DNA from: Streptomyces sp. WM6386
GTDB taxonomy: Bacteria; Actinomycetota; Actinomycetes; Streptomycetales; Streptomycetaceae
Direction of reading: 5' to 3'
DNA: 16,571 bases
NCBI RefSeq assembly: GCF_000972385.1
Contig: NZ_JXTE01000112.1
Span: 1-16,571, forward strand
Shown: in pieces, positions 1-6,908 of the stretch
Position numbering within the stretch: position 1 is the stretch's first letter
How the letters are laid out: each line of letters opens with the position of its first letter
The notes under the pieces: generated by a model
What the model was told of the DNA's origin: nothing
The model's database searches: none
What the model saw: only the letters and a program-made list of their open reading frames with translations
Program-made: the position numbers and the translations under genes

Positions 1-276
1 CGGCTCGTCGTGCTCCGAGGAGACGACCAGCTGCTTGATGTTGAGGATCAGGTCGGTGACGTCCTCCTTGACGCCCGGCACGGTGGTGAACTCGTGCAGG
101 ACACCGTCGATGCGGATGCTGGTGACAGCAGCGCCGGGGATCGACGACAGGAGAGTACGACGGAGGGAGTTGCCGAGGGTGTAGCCGAAGCCCGGCTCCA
201 GCGGCTCGATCACGAACCGGGAGCGGAACTCGTCGACGACCTCTTCGGTCAACGAGGGACGCTGAGCGATCAGCAT
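1..276 (-). CDS. rpoA: RNA polymerase alpha subunit, 5' part (runs off the left edge)
   Basis: The first 92 codons of RpoA, which dimerises to nucleate assembly of RNA polymerase and whose C-terminal domain contacts UP elements and activators. The product begins [20 protein letters not shown] and contains the alpha N-terminal dimerisation motif [20 protein letters not shown], followed by [12 protein letters not shown]. The frame is still open at base 1, so only the N-terminal part is seen and the C-terminal DNA-binding domain lies outside the window. The ATG at 274-276 is preceded by a good AGAAGGA ribosome binding site eight bases upstream. It lies 133 bases downstream of rpsK. In many bacteria, including mycobacteria, rpsD sits between these two genes; here it does not, which fits Streptomyces. 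Confidence 0.98.
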   Translation of the reverse strand, partial: MLIAQRPSLTEEVVDEFRSRFVIEPLEPGFGYTLGNSLRRTLLSSIPGAAVTSIRIDGVLHEFTTVPGVKEDVTDLILNIKQLVVSSEHDEP

Positions 277-291
277 GTTGCGATCCTTCTG

Positions 292-320
292 TCAGGGGCG
301 CCCGCTATTTGACGCCCTGA
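292..320 (-). promoter_or_regulatory. Hairpin just upstream of the rpoA ribosome binding site
   Basis: On the minus strand TCAGGGCG and CGCCCCTGA can pair around an AT-rich loop (AAATAG), with one bulged base. It ends about eight bases before the AGAAGGA site of rpoA. It could be an mRNA-stabilising 5' element or a regulatory stem; no function can be assigned from sequence alone. Confidence 0.45.
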
Positions 321-336
321 TTTGTTACAAGGGTAC

Positions 337-367
337 GGGCGATACGACCGAAGGAGTCGTACCGCCC
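337..367 (-). terminator. 12-bp hairpin between rpsK and rpoA (attenuator or processing site)
   Basis: On the minus-strand transcript GGGCGG and TACGAC pair with GTCGTA and TCGCCC around a 7-base loop. One pair is G-U in the minus-strand RNA but would be A-C in a plus-strand RNA, so the structure is better formed on the coding-strand transcript. No U tract follows, so it is more likely a partial attenuator, processing site or stabiliser than a full terminator. It lies about 43 bases after the rpsK stop. Confidence 0.6.
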
Positions 368-409
368 GAAAACCTCAGACCAAGCGGCCTGCGTCAGAGA
401 TCCGAAAGA

Positions 410-814
410 TCAGACGCGGCGACGCTTGGGCGGACGGCAGCCGTTGTGCGGGGTGGGCGTGACGTCCTGGATGGAGCCGACCTCGAGACCGGTCGCCTGC
501 AGCGAACGGATGGCCGTCTCGCGACCCGAACCCGGGCCCTTGACGAACACGTCAACCTTGCGCATGCCGTGCTCCTGCGCGCGGCGGGCGGCCGACTCGG
601 CGGCCATCTGCGCGGCGAAGGGGGTGGACTTGCGCGAGCCCTTGAAGCCGACGTGGCCGGCGGAGGCCCAGGAGATCACGTTGCCCGAGGGGTCCGTGAT
701 CGAGACGATCGTGTTGTTGAACGTGCTCTTGATGTGGGCGTGCCCGTGAGCGACGTTCTTCTTTTCCTTGCGGCGCACCTTCTTGGCAGCGCCCTGACGA
801 CCCTTGGGGGGCAT
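410..814 (-). CDS. rpsK: 30S ribosomal protein S11
   Basis: S11 (134 aa) sits on the 30S platform, helps shape the mRNA exit path and contacts S7 and S18. The sequence starts [20 protein letters not shown], has the family core [15 protein letters not shown] and [20 protein letters not shown], and ends with the diagnostic [18 protein letters not shown]. The basic N-terminal tail is slightly long, as usual in actinobacteria. The start is supported by GTAGGAG seven bases before the ATG. The upstream CTCC (831-834) can pair with this GGAG, so the site may be partly masked. rpsM ends 70 bases upstream and rpoA follows after 133 bases. Confidence 0.99.
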   Translation of the reverse strand: MPPKGRQGAAKKVRRKEKKNVAHGHAHIKSTFNNTIVSITDPSGNVISWASAGHVGFKGSRKSTPFAAQMAAESAARRAQEHGMRKVDVFVKGPGSGRETAIRSLQATGLEVGSIQDVTPTPHNGCRPPKRRRV

Positions 815-884
815 CTAGTAACTCCTACGGGGAGGTGGTCGGTCCTACAGCGAAGACCGCTGGTGAAGCGTTGTCCGCTGAGGA

Positions 885-1265
885 CTACTTCTTGCCCGGC
901 TTCTTCTTGCCGGCGATGGCGCGACGCGGGCCCTTGCGGGTACGAGCGTTCGTGCTGGTGCGCTGACCGCGGACGGGCAGACCACGACGGTGACGGAGAC
1001 CCTGGTAGCAACCGATCTCCACCTTGCGGCGGATGTCGGCCTGGACCTCGCGACGGAGGTCACCCTCGGTCTTGATGTTGTTGTCGACGTACTCACGAAT
1101 CGCGACGAGCTGCTCCTCGGAGAGGTCGCGAACGCGGGTGTTCGGGTCGACGCCGGTCTCGGCCAGCGTCAGCTGGGAGAGAGTGCGGCCAATACCGAAC
1201 ACGTAGGTCAGGGCGACCTCCACGCGCTTTTCGCGCGGGATGTCAACACCGGAAACGCGTGCCAT
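885..1265 (-). CDS. rpsM: 30S ribosomal protein S13
   Basis: S13 (126 aa) lies in the 30S head, forms inter-subunit bridges with L5 and the 23S A-site finger, and touches P-site tRNA with its basic tail. Visible features are the start [20 protein letters not shown], the helix-hairpin-helix-like [10 protein letters not shown] segment, and the conserved C-terminal [20 protein letters not shown] followed by a Lys/Arg/Pro tail. The ATG is preceded by AGGAG at a spacing of seven. GCCAT and ATGGC around TGA at 1261-1273 could fold the start codon into a small hairpin. It is separated from rpmJ by an unusually structured 192-base gap and precedes rpsK. Confidence 0.99.
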   Translation of the reverse strand: MARVSGVDIPREKRVEVALTYVFGIGRTLSQLTLAETGVDPNTRVRDLSEEQLVAIREYVDNNIKTEGDLRREVQADIRRKVEIGCYQGLRHRRGLPVRGQRTSTNARTRKGPRRAIAGKKKPGKK

Positions 1266-1457
1266 TCAATGGCTCCTGGTGATCTTCGGAGGTCTTCCAC
1301 AGAACCGGTTCCCAGCCGCCGTACCAGGTACGAACTGGGTCCCCGGCCTCCGAACCGGGGGTGTCAGGCACCGCGGTGCCTGGGTTCTGCGTATGAACAA
1401 ATTCAGCTCGCGTCGCGCGAATCTCTGCGATATCGATGCAGAGGGATAGGTCGTGCG
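1266..1457 (-). promoter_or_regulatory. Structured intergenic region rpmJ-rpsM, five hairpins
   Basis: This 192-base gap has no gene. Read on the minus strand from rpmJ it holds CTCTGC/GCAGAG (1423-1443), TCGCG/CGCGA (1408-1420), the perfect 18-base palindrome CAGGCACCGCGGTGCCTG (1365-1382), CCCCGG/CCGGGG (1341-1360), and CCCAG/CTGGG enclosing GTAC-CAG-GTAC (about 1311-1340). No U tract follows the large palindrome. The spacing between stems is only a few bases, so this stretch of the transcript would be almost entirely folded. No convincing promoter was seen. It could be a binding site for a ribosomal protein (autoregulation), an attenuator or an RNase III site; the choice is inference. Confidence 0.6.
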
Positions 1458-1571
1458 TCAGCCCTGGCGCTGCTTGTGGCGCGGGTTCTCGCAGATGACC
1501 ATGACCCGACCGTGACGGCGGATCACCCTGCACTTGTCGCAGATCTTCTTGACGCTCGGCTTGACCTTCAT
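1458..1571 (-). CDS. rpmJ: 50S ribosomal protein L36, zinc-binding (C+) form
   Basis: L36 (37 aa) is a tiny zinc-ribbon protein near the base of the L7/L12 stalk and 23S domain VI. The translation begins [20 protein letters not shown] and ends [10 protein letters not shown]. Cys11, Cys14, Cys27 and His32 are the expected zinc ligands, so this is the C+ form. The length is exactly typical for the family. It starts 57 bases after infA and is followed by the structured gap before rpsM. A GGAG lies 11 bases before the ATG, a rather long spacing. Streptomycetes usually hold a zinc-free paralogue elsewhere under Zur control; that cannot be checked here. Confidence 0.98.
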   Translation of the reverse strand: MKVKPSVKKICDKCRVIRRHGRVMVICENPRHKQRQG

Positions 1572-1628
1572 TAGTGAGGTTCTCCGGGTCAGTGCCACCA
1601 CCCCGCCGAAACGGGATGCGGGCAAGAT

Positions 1629-1850
1629 CTACTTGTAGCGGTAGACGATCCGGCCACGCGTCAGGTCGTACGGAGACAACTCCACCACGACCCGGTCGTC
1701 AGGGAGGATACGGATGTAGTGCATACGCATCTTGCCGCTGATGTGTGCCAGGACCTGGTGGCCGTTCTGGAGCTCGACCTTGAACATGGCGTTCGGCAGA
1801 GACTCGACGACAGTGCCCTCGATCTCGATGGCACCTTGCTTCTTGGCCAC
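1629..1850 (-). CDS. infA: Translation initiation factor IF-1
   Basis: IF-1 (73 aa) occupies the 30S A site during initiation and works with IF2 and IF3. It is a single S1-type OB fold: [20 protein letters not shown], then [20 protein letters not shown] and the C-terminal [21 protein letters not shown] chose the GTG at 1848-1850, because family members begin with (M)AKK and AGGG lies about six bases upstream. The in-frame ATG codons further upstream have no family support and no ribosome binding site. The gene has a 227-base upstream gap with a candidate promoter and a hairpin repeat, so it probably heads its own transcript (infA-rpmJ-rpsM-rpsK-rpoA). Confidence 0.98.
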   Translation of the reverse strand: MAKKQGAIEIEGTVVESLPNAMFKVELQNGHQVLAHISGKMRMHYIRILPDDRVVVELSPYDLTRGRIVYRYK

Positions 1851-1893
1851 GCTTCGCCCTTCGAATCGACTACCTTGATCGACTCTGTACGAG

Positions 1894-1909
1894 CGCATGC
1901 AGGCATGCG
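1894..1909 (-). repeat. Perfect inverted repeat in the infA leader
   Basis: CGCATGC and GCATGCG form a perfect 7-bp inverted repeat separated by two bases, about 45 bases before the infA GTG. Nearby, ATCGACT occurs twice (1865-1871 and 1878-1884) with a 13-base period. If the candidate infA promoter is real, both elements lie in the 5' untranslated region. They could be an RNA stem or a protein-binding palindrome. Confidence 0.5.
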
Positions 1910-1931
1910 GGTGCACGAGAGCCGACGAGTC

Positions 1932-1961
1932 AGTCTACGTCAGCACACCCGGAAAGACGAA
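1932..1961 (-). promoter_or_regulatory. Candidate infA promoter
   Basis: On the minus strand TTCGTC (1956-1961) is followed after 18 bases by TAGACT (1932-1937). The -10 box fits the TANNNT pattern of the main streptomycete vegetative sigma factor well; the -35 box is weak. A start near 1925 would give an infA leader of about 75 bases. The terminator-like hairpin upstream (2015-2031) supports a separate transcription unit here. Confidence 0.45.
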
Positions 1962-2014
1962 TCGAGGAAGAATGCCCGGGGAGAGAGATCTTTAAGCACG
2001 CCGGGGGCAAGGAC

Positions 2015-2071
2015 GCGCCCCTCAGGGGCGCCGGGAACTGCGCGACCAGCCCCACACAGCCGCACACGGCA
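2015..2071 (-). repeat. Streptomyces-type dispersed intergenic repeat with terminator-like hairpin after map
   Basis: The core contains GCGCCCC-TCA-GGGGCGC (2015-2031), a perfect 7-bp stem with a 3-base loop. It runs into the plus-strand sequence GGGGCGCCGGGAACTGCGCG (2025-2044) and then CGACCAGCCCC (to 2053). I recognise this string from memory as a short repeat found many times in intergenic regions of Streptomyces genomes; no search was run. GGGGC can pair either with the upstream GCCCC or with GCCCC at 2049-2053, so two exclusive folds are possible. It begins a few bases after the map stop and could terminate the map transcript, though no U tract follows. Confidence 0.65.
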
Positions 2072-2077
2072 TACGAC

Positions 2078-2914
2078 CTAGACGAGCGGATCAGGAGCGG
2101 CGCTCACGCCGTACTCCGCCAGCTTCGCCTTACCCCCGTCGGGAGCGGTGAGCACCAGCGGACCGTCCACCGTCAACGCGACAGAGTGCTCCCAGTGCGA
2201 GGACCACGTGCCGTCGGTCGTGATGACGGTCCAGTCGTCGGAGAGGACCTCGGTCCGGGGCGTACCCAGCGACACCATCGGCTCGATGGCGAGGCAGAAC
2301 CCGGGAACCAGCTTGGGCCCCTTGCCCCGGCGCCGGTCGACGTAGTTCAGCAGGTGCGGGTCCATGTGCATCTCGGTGCCGATGCCGTGGCCGCCGTAGT
2401 CCTCGATGATCCCGTACTTGCCGCCACCCGGCTTCGGCTGCCGGCGGATGTACGTCTCGATGGCCCGGGAGACGTCGACGAGCCGCGCGCCCTGCTTCAT
2501 CGCGGCGATACCGGCCCACATGGACTCTTCCGTCACCCGGGACAGCTCAAGGAGCTCCGGGGCGTGACCGGACCCCACGAAGGCCGTGTAGGCCGCGTCA
2601 CCGTGCCAGCCGTCGACGATCGCGCCGCAGTCGATGGAGATGATGTCGCCGTCCGCCAGGACCACGTCGTCGGAGGGGATGCCGTGGACCACGACCTCGT
2701 TCACGGAGGTGCAGATCGTCGCCGGGAACCCGCCGTACCCCAGGAAGTTCGACTTCGCCCCGTGCTCGGCGAGCACCTTCCGCGCGACCTCGTCCAGGTC
2801 CTTCGTGGACGCCCCCGGTACAGCGGCCTCCCGCGTGGCCGCGTGGATGGCGGCGACGACCAGTCCCGCCTCACGCATCTTGGCGATCTGCTCGGGGGTC
2901 TTGATCTGCACCAT
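2078..2914 (-). CDS. map: Type I methionine aminopeptidase
   Basis: Map (278 aa) removes the initiator methionine from nascent proteins when the second residue is small. It has the pita-bread fold with all five metal ligands visible: Asp95 (ISIDCG), Asp106 (WHGDAA), His176 (GGHGIG), Glu211 (AIEPMVS) and Glu242 (HWEHSVAL). The substrate-side histidines are His77 (VVHGIP) and His183. The start MVQIKTPEQIAKMREAG matches the family. The ribosome binding site is poor (GGAGAG about 12 bases upstream). A long hairpin separates map from adk, so it may be read through from secY-adk or started separately. A tail of roughly 25 residues after the last conserved block is probably lineage-specific. Confidence 0.98.
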   Translation of the reverse strand: MVQIKTPEQIAKMREAGLVVAAIHAATREAAVPGASTKDLDEVARKVLAEHGAKSNFLGYGGFPATICTSVNEVVVHGIPSDDVVLADGDIISIDCGAIVDGWHGDAAYTAFVGSGHAPELLELSRVTEESMWAGIAAMKQGARLVDVSRAIETYIRRQPKPGGGKYGIIEDYGGHGIGTEMHMDPHLLNYVDRRRGKGPKLVPGFCLAIEPMVSLGTPRTEVLSDDWTVITTDGTWSSHWEHSVALTVDGPLVLTAPDGGKAKLAEYGVSAAPDPLV

Positions 2915-2962
2915 GGGGGCCTGCGCTCTCCGTCACTCGCTGGTTCGGTTACCTACACAACA

Positions 2963-3000
2963 GTACGGCCGTGCAGTCCCTCGGGACTCCACGGCCGTAC
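2963..3000 (-). terminator. Two-tier hairpin between adk and map
   Basis: GTACGGCCGTG (2963-2973) and CACGGCCGTAC (2990-3000) form a perfect 11-bp stem. Inside it, after a C/C mismatch, AGTCCC and GGGACT form a further 6-bp stem with a 2-base loop (or a 4-base CTCG-type loop). On the minus strand it is followed by TGTTGTGT, a mixed T-rich tail. It starts 11 bases after the adk stop and is a good candidate for a terminator or strong attenuator of the secY-adk transcript. Confidence 0.75.
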
Positions 3001-3011
3001 CAGGACGACGA

Positions 3012-3674
3012 CTACTGGTCGTCGCCCTCACGCTTCAGTCCGGCCAGCGCACGAGTGGTGACCTCGTCCACCGGCCCCATGGCCTCGATCGTCACGACCA
3101 GGCCCTGCGACTTGTAGTAGTCGATGATCGGCTCGGTCTGCGTGTGGTAGACCTCGAGCCGCGTGCGGACGGTGGCCTCCGAGTCGTCGTCCCGCTGGTA
3201 CAGCTCGCCACCGCAGACGTCACAGACGCCTTCCTTGGCCGGCTTCTTGTACGTCACGTGGAAGACGTGCGAGGAGTCGTTACGGCAGATGCGCCGACCG
3301 GCGATCCGCTTGACGACCTCCTCCTCGGGGGCCTCCAGGTCCAGCACCGCGTCCAGCTTGATGCCCTCGGTGGTGAGCAGCTCGTCCAACGCCTCGGCCT
3401 GCGAGACGTTCCGCGGGAAGCCGTCCAGCAGGAAGCCGTTCACGGCGTCCGGCTGTTCCATACGGTCCTTCGCCATCGCGATGGTGACCTCGTCCGGGAC
3501 GAGGTTGCCGGCGTCCATGTAGGACTTCGCGAGTTTGCCAAGGTCCGTCTGCTGGCTGATGTTGGCGCGGAACAGGTCGCCCGTGGAGATGTGCGGGACA
3601 CGCAGTTTCTCGGCGAGGCGCGTGGCCTGCGTTCCCTTTCCGGCGCCAGGCGGCCCGACGAGGACGATTCGCAT
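3012..3674 (-). CDS. adk: Adenylate kinase
   Basis: Adk (220 aa) converts ATP and AMP to two ADP in the cytoplasm and is essential for nucleotide balance. The P-loop GPPGAGKGTQ is at residues 7-16, the AMP-binding region includes STGDLFRA (about 30-37), and LLDGFPRN is at 82-89. This is the long form with an inserted LID domain (about 126-164). Its zinc-like site has Cys130, Cys151 and Cys154, but the usual second Cys is Asp133, with His136 nearby. The start overlaps the secY stop by one base (TGATG), indicating coupling to secY. A large hairpin follows the gene. Confidence 0.99.
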   Translation of the reverse strand: MRIVLVGPPGAGKGTQATRLAEKLRVPHISTGDLFRANISQQTDLGKLAKSYMDAGNLVPDEVTIAMAKDRMEQPDAVNGFLLDGFPRNVSQAEALDELLTTEGIKLDAVLDLEAPEEEVVKRIAGRRICRNDSSHVFHVTYKKPAKEGVCDVCGGELYQRDDDSEATVRTRLEVYHTQTEPIIDYYKSQGLVVTIEAMGPVDEVTTRALAGLKREGDDQ

Positions 3675-4987
3675 CAGCGGAGGAACCCTTCGTAATTGCG
3701 CTGCTGGAGCTGGCTCTCGATCTGCTTCACCGTCTCAAGACCCACACCCACGATGATCAGGATGCTGGTCCCGCCGAACGGGAAGTTCTGGTTTGCCCCG
3801 AAACCAACCAACGCCATCGTCGGGACGAGAGCAATCAGACCCAAGTACAGCGAACCCGGCCAGGTGATCCGGTTGAGTACGTAGGAGAGGTACTCAGCGG
3901 TCGGTCGGCCAGCCCGGATGCCCGGGATGAAGCCACCATACTTCTTCATGTTGTCGGCGACTTCCTCGGGGTTGAAGGAGATCGCGACGTAGAAGAAGGC
4001 GAAGAAAACGATCAGCAAGAAGTACATGGTGATGTAAATCGGGTGGTCGCCCTTGGTGAGATTCTGCTCGACCCAGGTTTTCCAGCCGGAGTTGCTGCTC
4101 GAGAACTGCGCGATGAGAGCCGGGATGTACAGCAGCGACGACGCGAAGATGACGGGAATCACACCCGCCTGGTTCACCTTCAGCGGGATGTACGTGGACG
4201 TCCCGCCGTAGGCGCGACGGCCGATCATCCGCTTCGCGTACTGAACCGGGATACGGCGCTGAGCCTGCTCGACGAAGACCACCAGGCCGACCATGACCAG
4301 GCCGACCGCGACGACGGTGCCGAACTCGATCCAGCCGTCGGCCAGGGTGCCCTGCTTCTTGATGGCCCACAGCGCCGACGGGAAGGTGGCGGCGATCGAG
4401 ATGAACATCAGGATCGACATGCCGTTGCCGATACCGCGGTCGGTGATGAGCTCACCGAGCCACATCACGACGGCCGTACCGGCGGTCATGGTGATGACCA
4501 TGACGATCGTGGAGAAGATCGAGCGGTCCGGGACGATGGACGACGCGGCGGTGCAGCCGGAGAACAGCGCACCACTTCGGGCGGTGGCGACGAGGCCCGT
4601 GCCCTGAAGGATGGCGAGCGCCACGGTCAGGTAACGGGTGTACTGCGTGATCTTCGCGGTACCGGCCTGGCCCTCCTTCTTGAGGGCTTCCAGGCGCGGG
4701 ATGACCACGGTCAGCAGCTGAAGGATGATGCTCGCCGTGATGTACGGCATGATCCCGAGCGCGAAGATGGTGATCTGCAGCAGCGCTCCGCCGCTGAACA
4801 TGTTGACCAGACCGAAGAGGCCCTGGTTCGCGGACGCCTCGTCGACGCACTGCTGAACGGACTTGTAGTCGACGCCGGGGATCGGGATGTGGGTACCGAC
4901 TCGGTACACCACGATGATGGCCAGCGTGAAGAGCAGCTTCTTGCGCAGGTCGGGCGTCTTGAACGCCCGGGCGAACGCGGTGAGCAC
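3674..4987 (-). CDS. secY: Protein translocase channel subunit SecY
   Basis: SecY (437 aa) is the pore of the SecYEG channel in the cytoplasmic membrane, through which SecA and ribosomes deliver exported and membrane proteins. Ten hydrophobic segments are visible, at about residues 18-33, 67-90, 113-133, 154-175, 187-205, 216-236, 268-290, 313-335, 376-395 and 401-420. The plug and TM2 motif FGLVNMFSGGALLQITIFAL and the basic cytoplasmic loop RRIPVQYAKR are conserved. The start is GTG at 4985-4987 with GGAGG four bases upstream. secY is preceded by a 244-base gap with a strong hairpin, so it may begin a secY-adk unit. It overlaps adk by one base. Confidence 0.99.
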   Translation of the reverse strand: MLTAFARAFKTPDLRKKLLFTLAIIVVYRVGTHIPIPGVDYKSVQQCVDEASANQGLFGLVNMFSGGALLQITIFALGIMPYITASIILQLLTVVIPRLEALKKEGQAGTAKITQYTRYLTVALAILQGTGLVATARSGALFSGCTAASSIVPDRSIFSTIVMVITMTAGTAVVMWLGELITDRGIGNGMSILMFISIAATFPSALWAIKKQGTLADGWIEFGTVVAVGLVMVGLVVFVEQAQRRIPVQYAKRMIGRRAYGGTSTYIPLKVNQAGVIPVIFASSLLYIPALIAQFSSSNSGWKTWVEQNLTKGDHPIYITMYFLLIVFFAFFYVAISFNPEEVADNMKKYGGFIPGIRAGRPTAEYLSYVLNRITWPGSLYLGLIALVPTMALVGFGANQNFPFGGTSILIIVGVGLETVKQIESQLQQRNYEGFLR

Positions 4988-5066
4988 GGTGCCTCCTGCG
5001 ACCCCCGCGCTACTGCGTCAAGGGTGACGGTCTTGAGGTTCGACGGATACAGACGAATACGTAACG

Positions 5067-5116
5067 GCCAACTGCCGCTCAAGGTGCCCCAGGTGCAGCA
5101 CCCTGTGAAAGTTGGC
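5067..5116 (-). promoter_or_regulatory. Structured leader element upstream of secY
   Basis: GCCAACT (5067-5073) and AGTTGGC (5110-5116) are a perfect 7-base inverted repeat. They enclose GGTGC (5083-5087) and GCACC (5098-5102), so a two-part stem can form about 80 bases before the secY GTG. A weak promoter-like pair, TTGAGC-17-TATTCG, overlaps this area on the minus strand (roughly 5055-5083), but its -10 box is imperfect. The element could be an operator or an RNA leader structure of secY. Confidence 0.4.
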
Positions 5117-5162
5117 AGTGCAGGCCACCTTACCGGCGAGACTGCCACCCTAGGAACGACCA

Positions 5163-5196
5163 ACCGGGGATACCCCATTTGTGGGGTATCCCCGGT
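5163..5196 (-). terminator. 15-bp perfect hairpin after rplO (end of the spc block)
   Basis: ACCGGGGATACCCCA (5163-5177) and TGGGGTATCCCCGGT (5182-5196) form an uninterrupted 15-bp stem with a 4-base loop, the strongest structure in the window. It begins 35 bases after the rplO stop. On the minus strand it is followed by TGGTCGTTCC, which is T-containing but not a U tract. Its placement between rplO and secY suggests termination, with secY-adk expressed from read-through or its own promoter. Confidence 0.85.
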
Positions 5197-5231
5197 CGGG
5201 ATCGCTCAAGTCATCGAGACGCCTGAGGTGT

Positions 5232-5687
5232 TCAGACGAGCTCGGTGACGGTGCCGCCGGCCGCGGTGATCTTCTCCTTGGCGGAGCCGGAGACGGCGTC
5301 GACCGTCACCTGCAGCGCCACGGTGATCTCACCCTGACCGAGGACCTTGACGAGGCTGTTCTTGCGAACGGCACCCTTGGCCACCAGACCCTCGACGGTG
5401 ACCTCGCCACCCTCGGGGTAGAGCGCGGCCAGCTTGTCGAGGTTCACGACCTGGAACTCGACCTTGAACGGGTTCTTGAAGCCCTTGAGCTTCGGAAGAC
5501 GCATGTGGAGGGGCATCTGGCCACCCTCGAAGCGCTCCGGAACCTGGTAACGGGCCTTCGTGCCCTTGGTACCACGACCAGCCGTCTTACCCTTCGACGC
5601 CTCACCACGACCCACACGGGTCTTGGCGGTCTTGGCGCCCGGGGCGGGACGGAGGTTGTGGATCTTGAGCGGGTTGTTCTCCGCCAT
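5232..5687 (-). CDS. rplO: 50S ribosomal protein L15
   Basis: L15 (151 aa) is a late-assembling 50S protein whose long N-terminal extension threads into 23S rRNA. The sequence opens [20 protein letters not shown] and continues with the Gly/Lys/Arg-rich [21 protein letters not shown] globular C-terminal domain ends [13 protein letters not shown]. The ATG lies two bases after the rpmD stop. It is the last gene of the spc block, and a 15-bp hairpin follows it 35 bases downstream. Confidence 0.99.
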   Translation of the reverse strand: MAENNPLKIHNLRPAPGAKTAKTRVGRGEASKGKTAGRGTKGTKARYQVPERFEGGQMPLHMRLPKLKGFKNPFKVEFQVVNLDKLAALYPEGGEVTVEGLVAKGAVRKNSLVKVLGQGEITVALQVTVDAVSGSAKEKITAAGGTVTELV

Positions 5688-5689
5688 GA

Positions 5690-5872
5690 TCAGTCGACCT
5701 CCTCGACCGACACGAGGTGGCGGACGGTGTGCACCATGCCGCGGAACTCGGGGCGGTCCTCCTTGACGACCTGCGAGTTGATGCCCTTGAGACCAAGGGA
5801 ACGCAGGGTGTCACGGTGGTTCTGCTTGCTGCCGATGTACGACTTCGTCTGCGTGATCTTGAGCTGTGCCAT
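5690..5872 (-). CDS. rpmD: 50S ribosomal protein L30
   Basis: L30 (60 aa) is a small 50S protein with a ferredoxin-like fold. The translation begins [20 protein letters not shown] and continues [16 protein letters not shown]. Length and motif are exactly those of bacterial L30, which lacks the extension of the archaeal L7-type form. I chose the ATG at 5870-5872, which overlaps the rpsE stop by one base (TAATG), over an upstream in-frame start inside rpsE. rplO begins two bases later, so rpsE-rpmD-rplO are probably translationally coupled. Confidence 0.98.
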   Translation of the reverse strand: MAQLKITQTKSYIGSKQNHRDTLRSLGLKGINSQVVKEDRPEFRGMVHTVRHLVSVEEVD

Positions 5873-6480
5873 TACGCAGCACCGGCCCCGGCACGCGCAC
5901 GCAGCAGAGCCGCGGGAGCGACGTCCTCGAGGGGCAGACCACGGCGAGCCGCGATCTCCTCGGGACGCTGCAGACCCTTCAGGGCCTCCACGGTCGCGTG
6001 CACGATGTTGATCGCGTTCGACGAGCCGAGCGACTTCGACAGGATGTCGTGCACGCCGGCGCACTCGAGCACGGCACGCACCGGGCCACCGGCGATAACG
6101 CCGGTACCGGGGGAAGCAGGCTTGAGCAGGACGACGCCCGCGGCCTTCTCGCCGGTGATCGGGTGCGGGATGGTGCCCTGGATACGGGGGACCTTGAAGA
6201 AGTGCTTCTTGGCCTCTTCAACACCCTTGGCGATCGCGGCCGGCACCTCCTTGGCCTTGCCGTAACCGACACCGACGGTGCCATCGCCATCGCCCACTAC
6301 GACAAGCGCAGTGAAGCTGAAGCGACGACCACCCTTCACAACCTTGGCGACACGGTTGATCGCGACAACGCGCTCAACGTAAGCGGTCTTCTCGGCGGCA
6401 GCTGCGCCGCCGTCACGGCCCTTCCGGTCCCGCCGCTCGCCGCCACCGGCACCGCCACCGCGGCGCTGGGGTCCAGCCAT
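5872..6480 (-). CDS. rpsE: 30S ribosomal protein S5
   Basis: S5 (202 aa) lies at the mRNA entry channel, contributes to decoding accuracy and forms part of the spectinomycin site. A Gly/Arg-rich N-terminal extension of about 30 residues (starting [20 protein letters not shown]) precedes the double-stranded-RNA-binding-like domain (about 34-97). That domain holds the spectinomycin-loop segment [20 protein letters not shown] with the usual Lys-Gly-Gly-Arg, so no known resistance change is visible. The C-terminal domain contains [20 protein letters not shown]. The stop overlaps the rpmD start. rplR ends 41 bases upstream. Confidence 0.99.
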   Translation of the reverse strand: MAGPQRRGGGAGGGERRDRKGRDGGAAAAEKTAYVERVVAINRVAKVVKGGRRFSFTALVVVGDGDGTVGVGYGKAKEVPAAIAKGVEEAKKHFFKVPRIQGTIPHPITGEKAAGVVLLKPASPGTGVIAGGPVRAVLECAGVHDILSKSLGSSNAINIVHATVEALKGLQRPEEIAARRGLPLEDVAPAALLRARAGAGAA

Positions 6481-6521
6481 TGGAATTACCTCTCTCTGTT
6501 TCCGCTAGCTACGGAAGCGGC

Positions 6522-6905
6522 TCAGAACTTGAGCCCGGCTTCGCGGGCGGCGTCCGCCAGGGCGGCAATGCGCCCGGCGTACTGGTTGCCACCACGGTCG
6601 AATACGACAGCCTCGACGCCCGCGGCCTTGGCGCGCTCGGCGACCAGGGCGCCGACCGACTTGGCCTGCGCGGACTTGTCGCCCTCGGCACCGCGGATCG
6701 AGGTGTCCAGGGTCGACGCCGACGCCAGGGTGTGACCCTTGATGTCGTCGATGACCTGGGCCACGATGTGGCGGTTCGAGCGCGTCACAACGAGACGCGG
6801 CCGCTCAGCCGTACCCGAGATGTGCTTGCGGATACGAATGTGACGGCGCTTGATCGCGGCGCGCTTGTAGGCGTCGCCCTTAAGGATCTTCTGTCCGTAT
6901 GCCAT
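6522..6905 (-). CDS. rplR: 50S ribosomal protein L18
   Basis: L18 (127 aa) binds 5S rRNA with L5 and docks it in the 50S central protuberance. The start [20 protein letters not shown] gives the basic, flexible N-terminal tail. The core contains [20 protein letters not shown], and the end [20 protein letters not shown], followed by [13 protein letters not shown], is the family C-terminal motif. The ATG is three bases after the rplF stop, so coupling is likely. A 41-base spacer follows before rpsE. Confidence 0.99.
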   Translation of the reverse strand: MAYGQKILKGDAYKRAAIKRRHIRIRKHISGTAERPRLVVTRSNRHIVAQVIDDIKGHTLASASTLDTSIRGAEGDKSAQAKSVGALVAERAKAAGVEAVVFDRGGNQYAGRIAALADAAREAGLKF

Positions 6906-6908
6906 GGC

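Noticed and set aside
1851..1916. Upstream ATG codons extending infA by up to 22 residues.
   Set aside because: IF-1 begins at (M)AKK in the family; the extension is in the leader with a perfect inverted repeat and lacks a ribosome binding site.
4043..5248. A 401-codon plus-strand frame across secY.
   Set aside because: It mirrors the secY coding strand and shows Asp/His/Arg-rich low complexity; SecY on the minus strand is certain.
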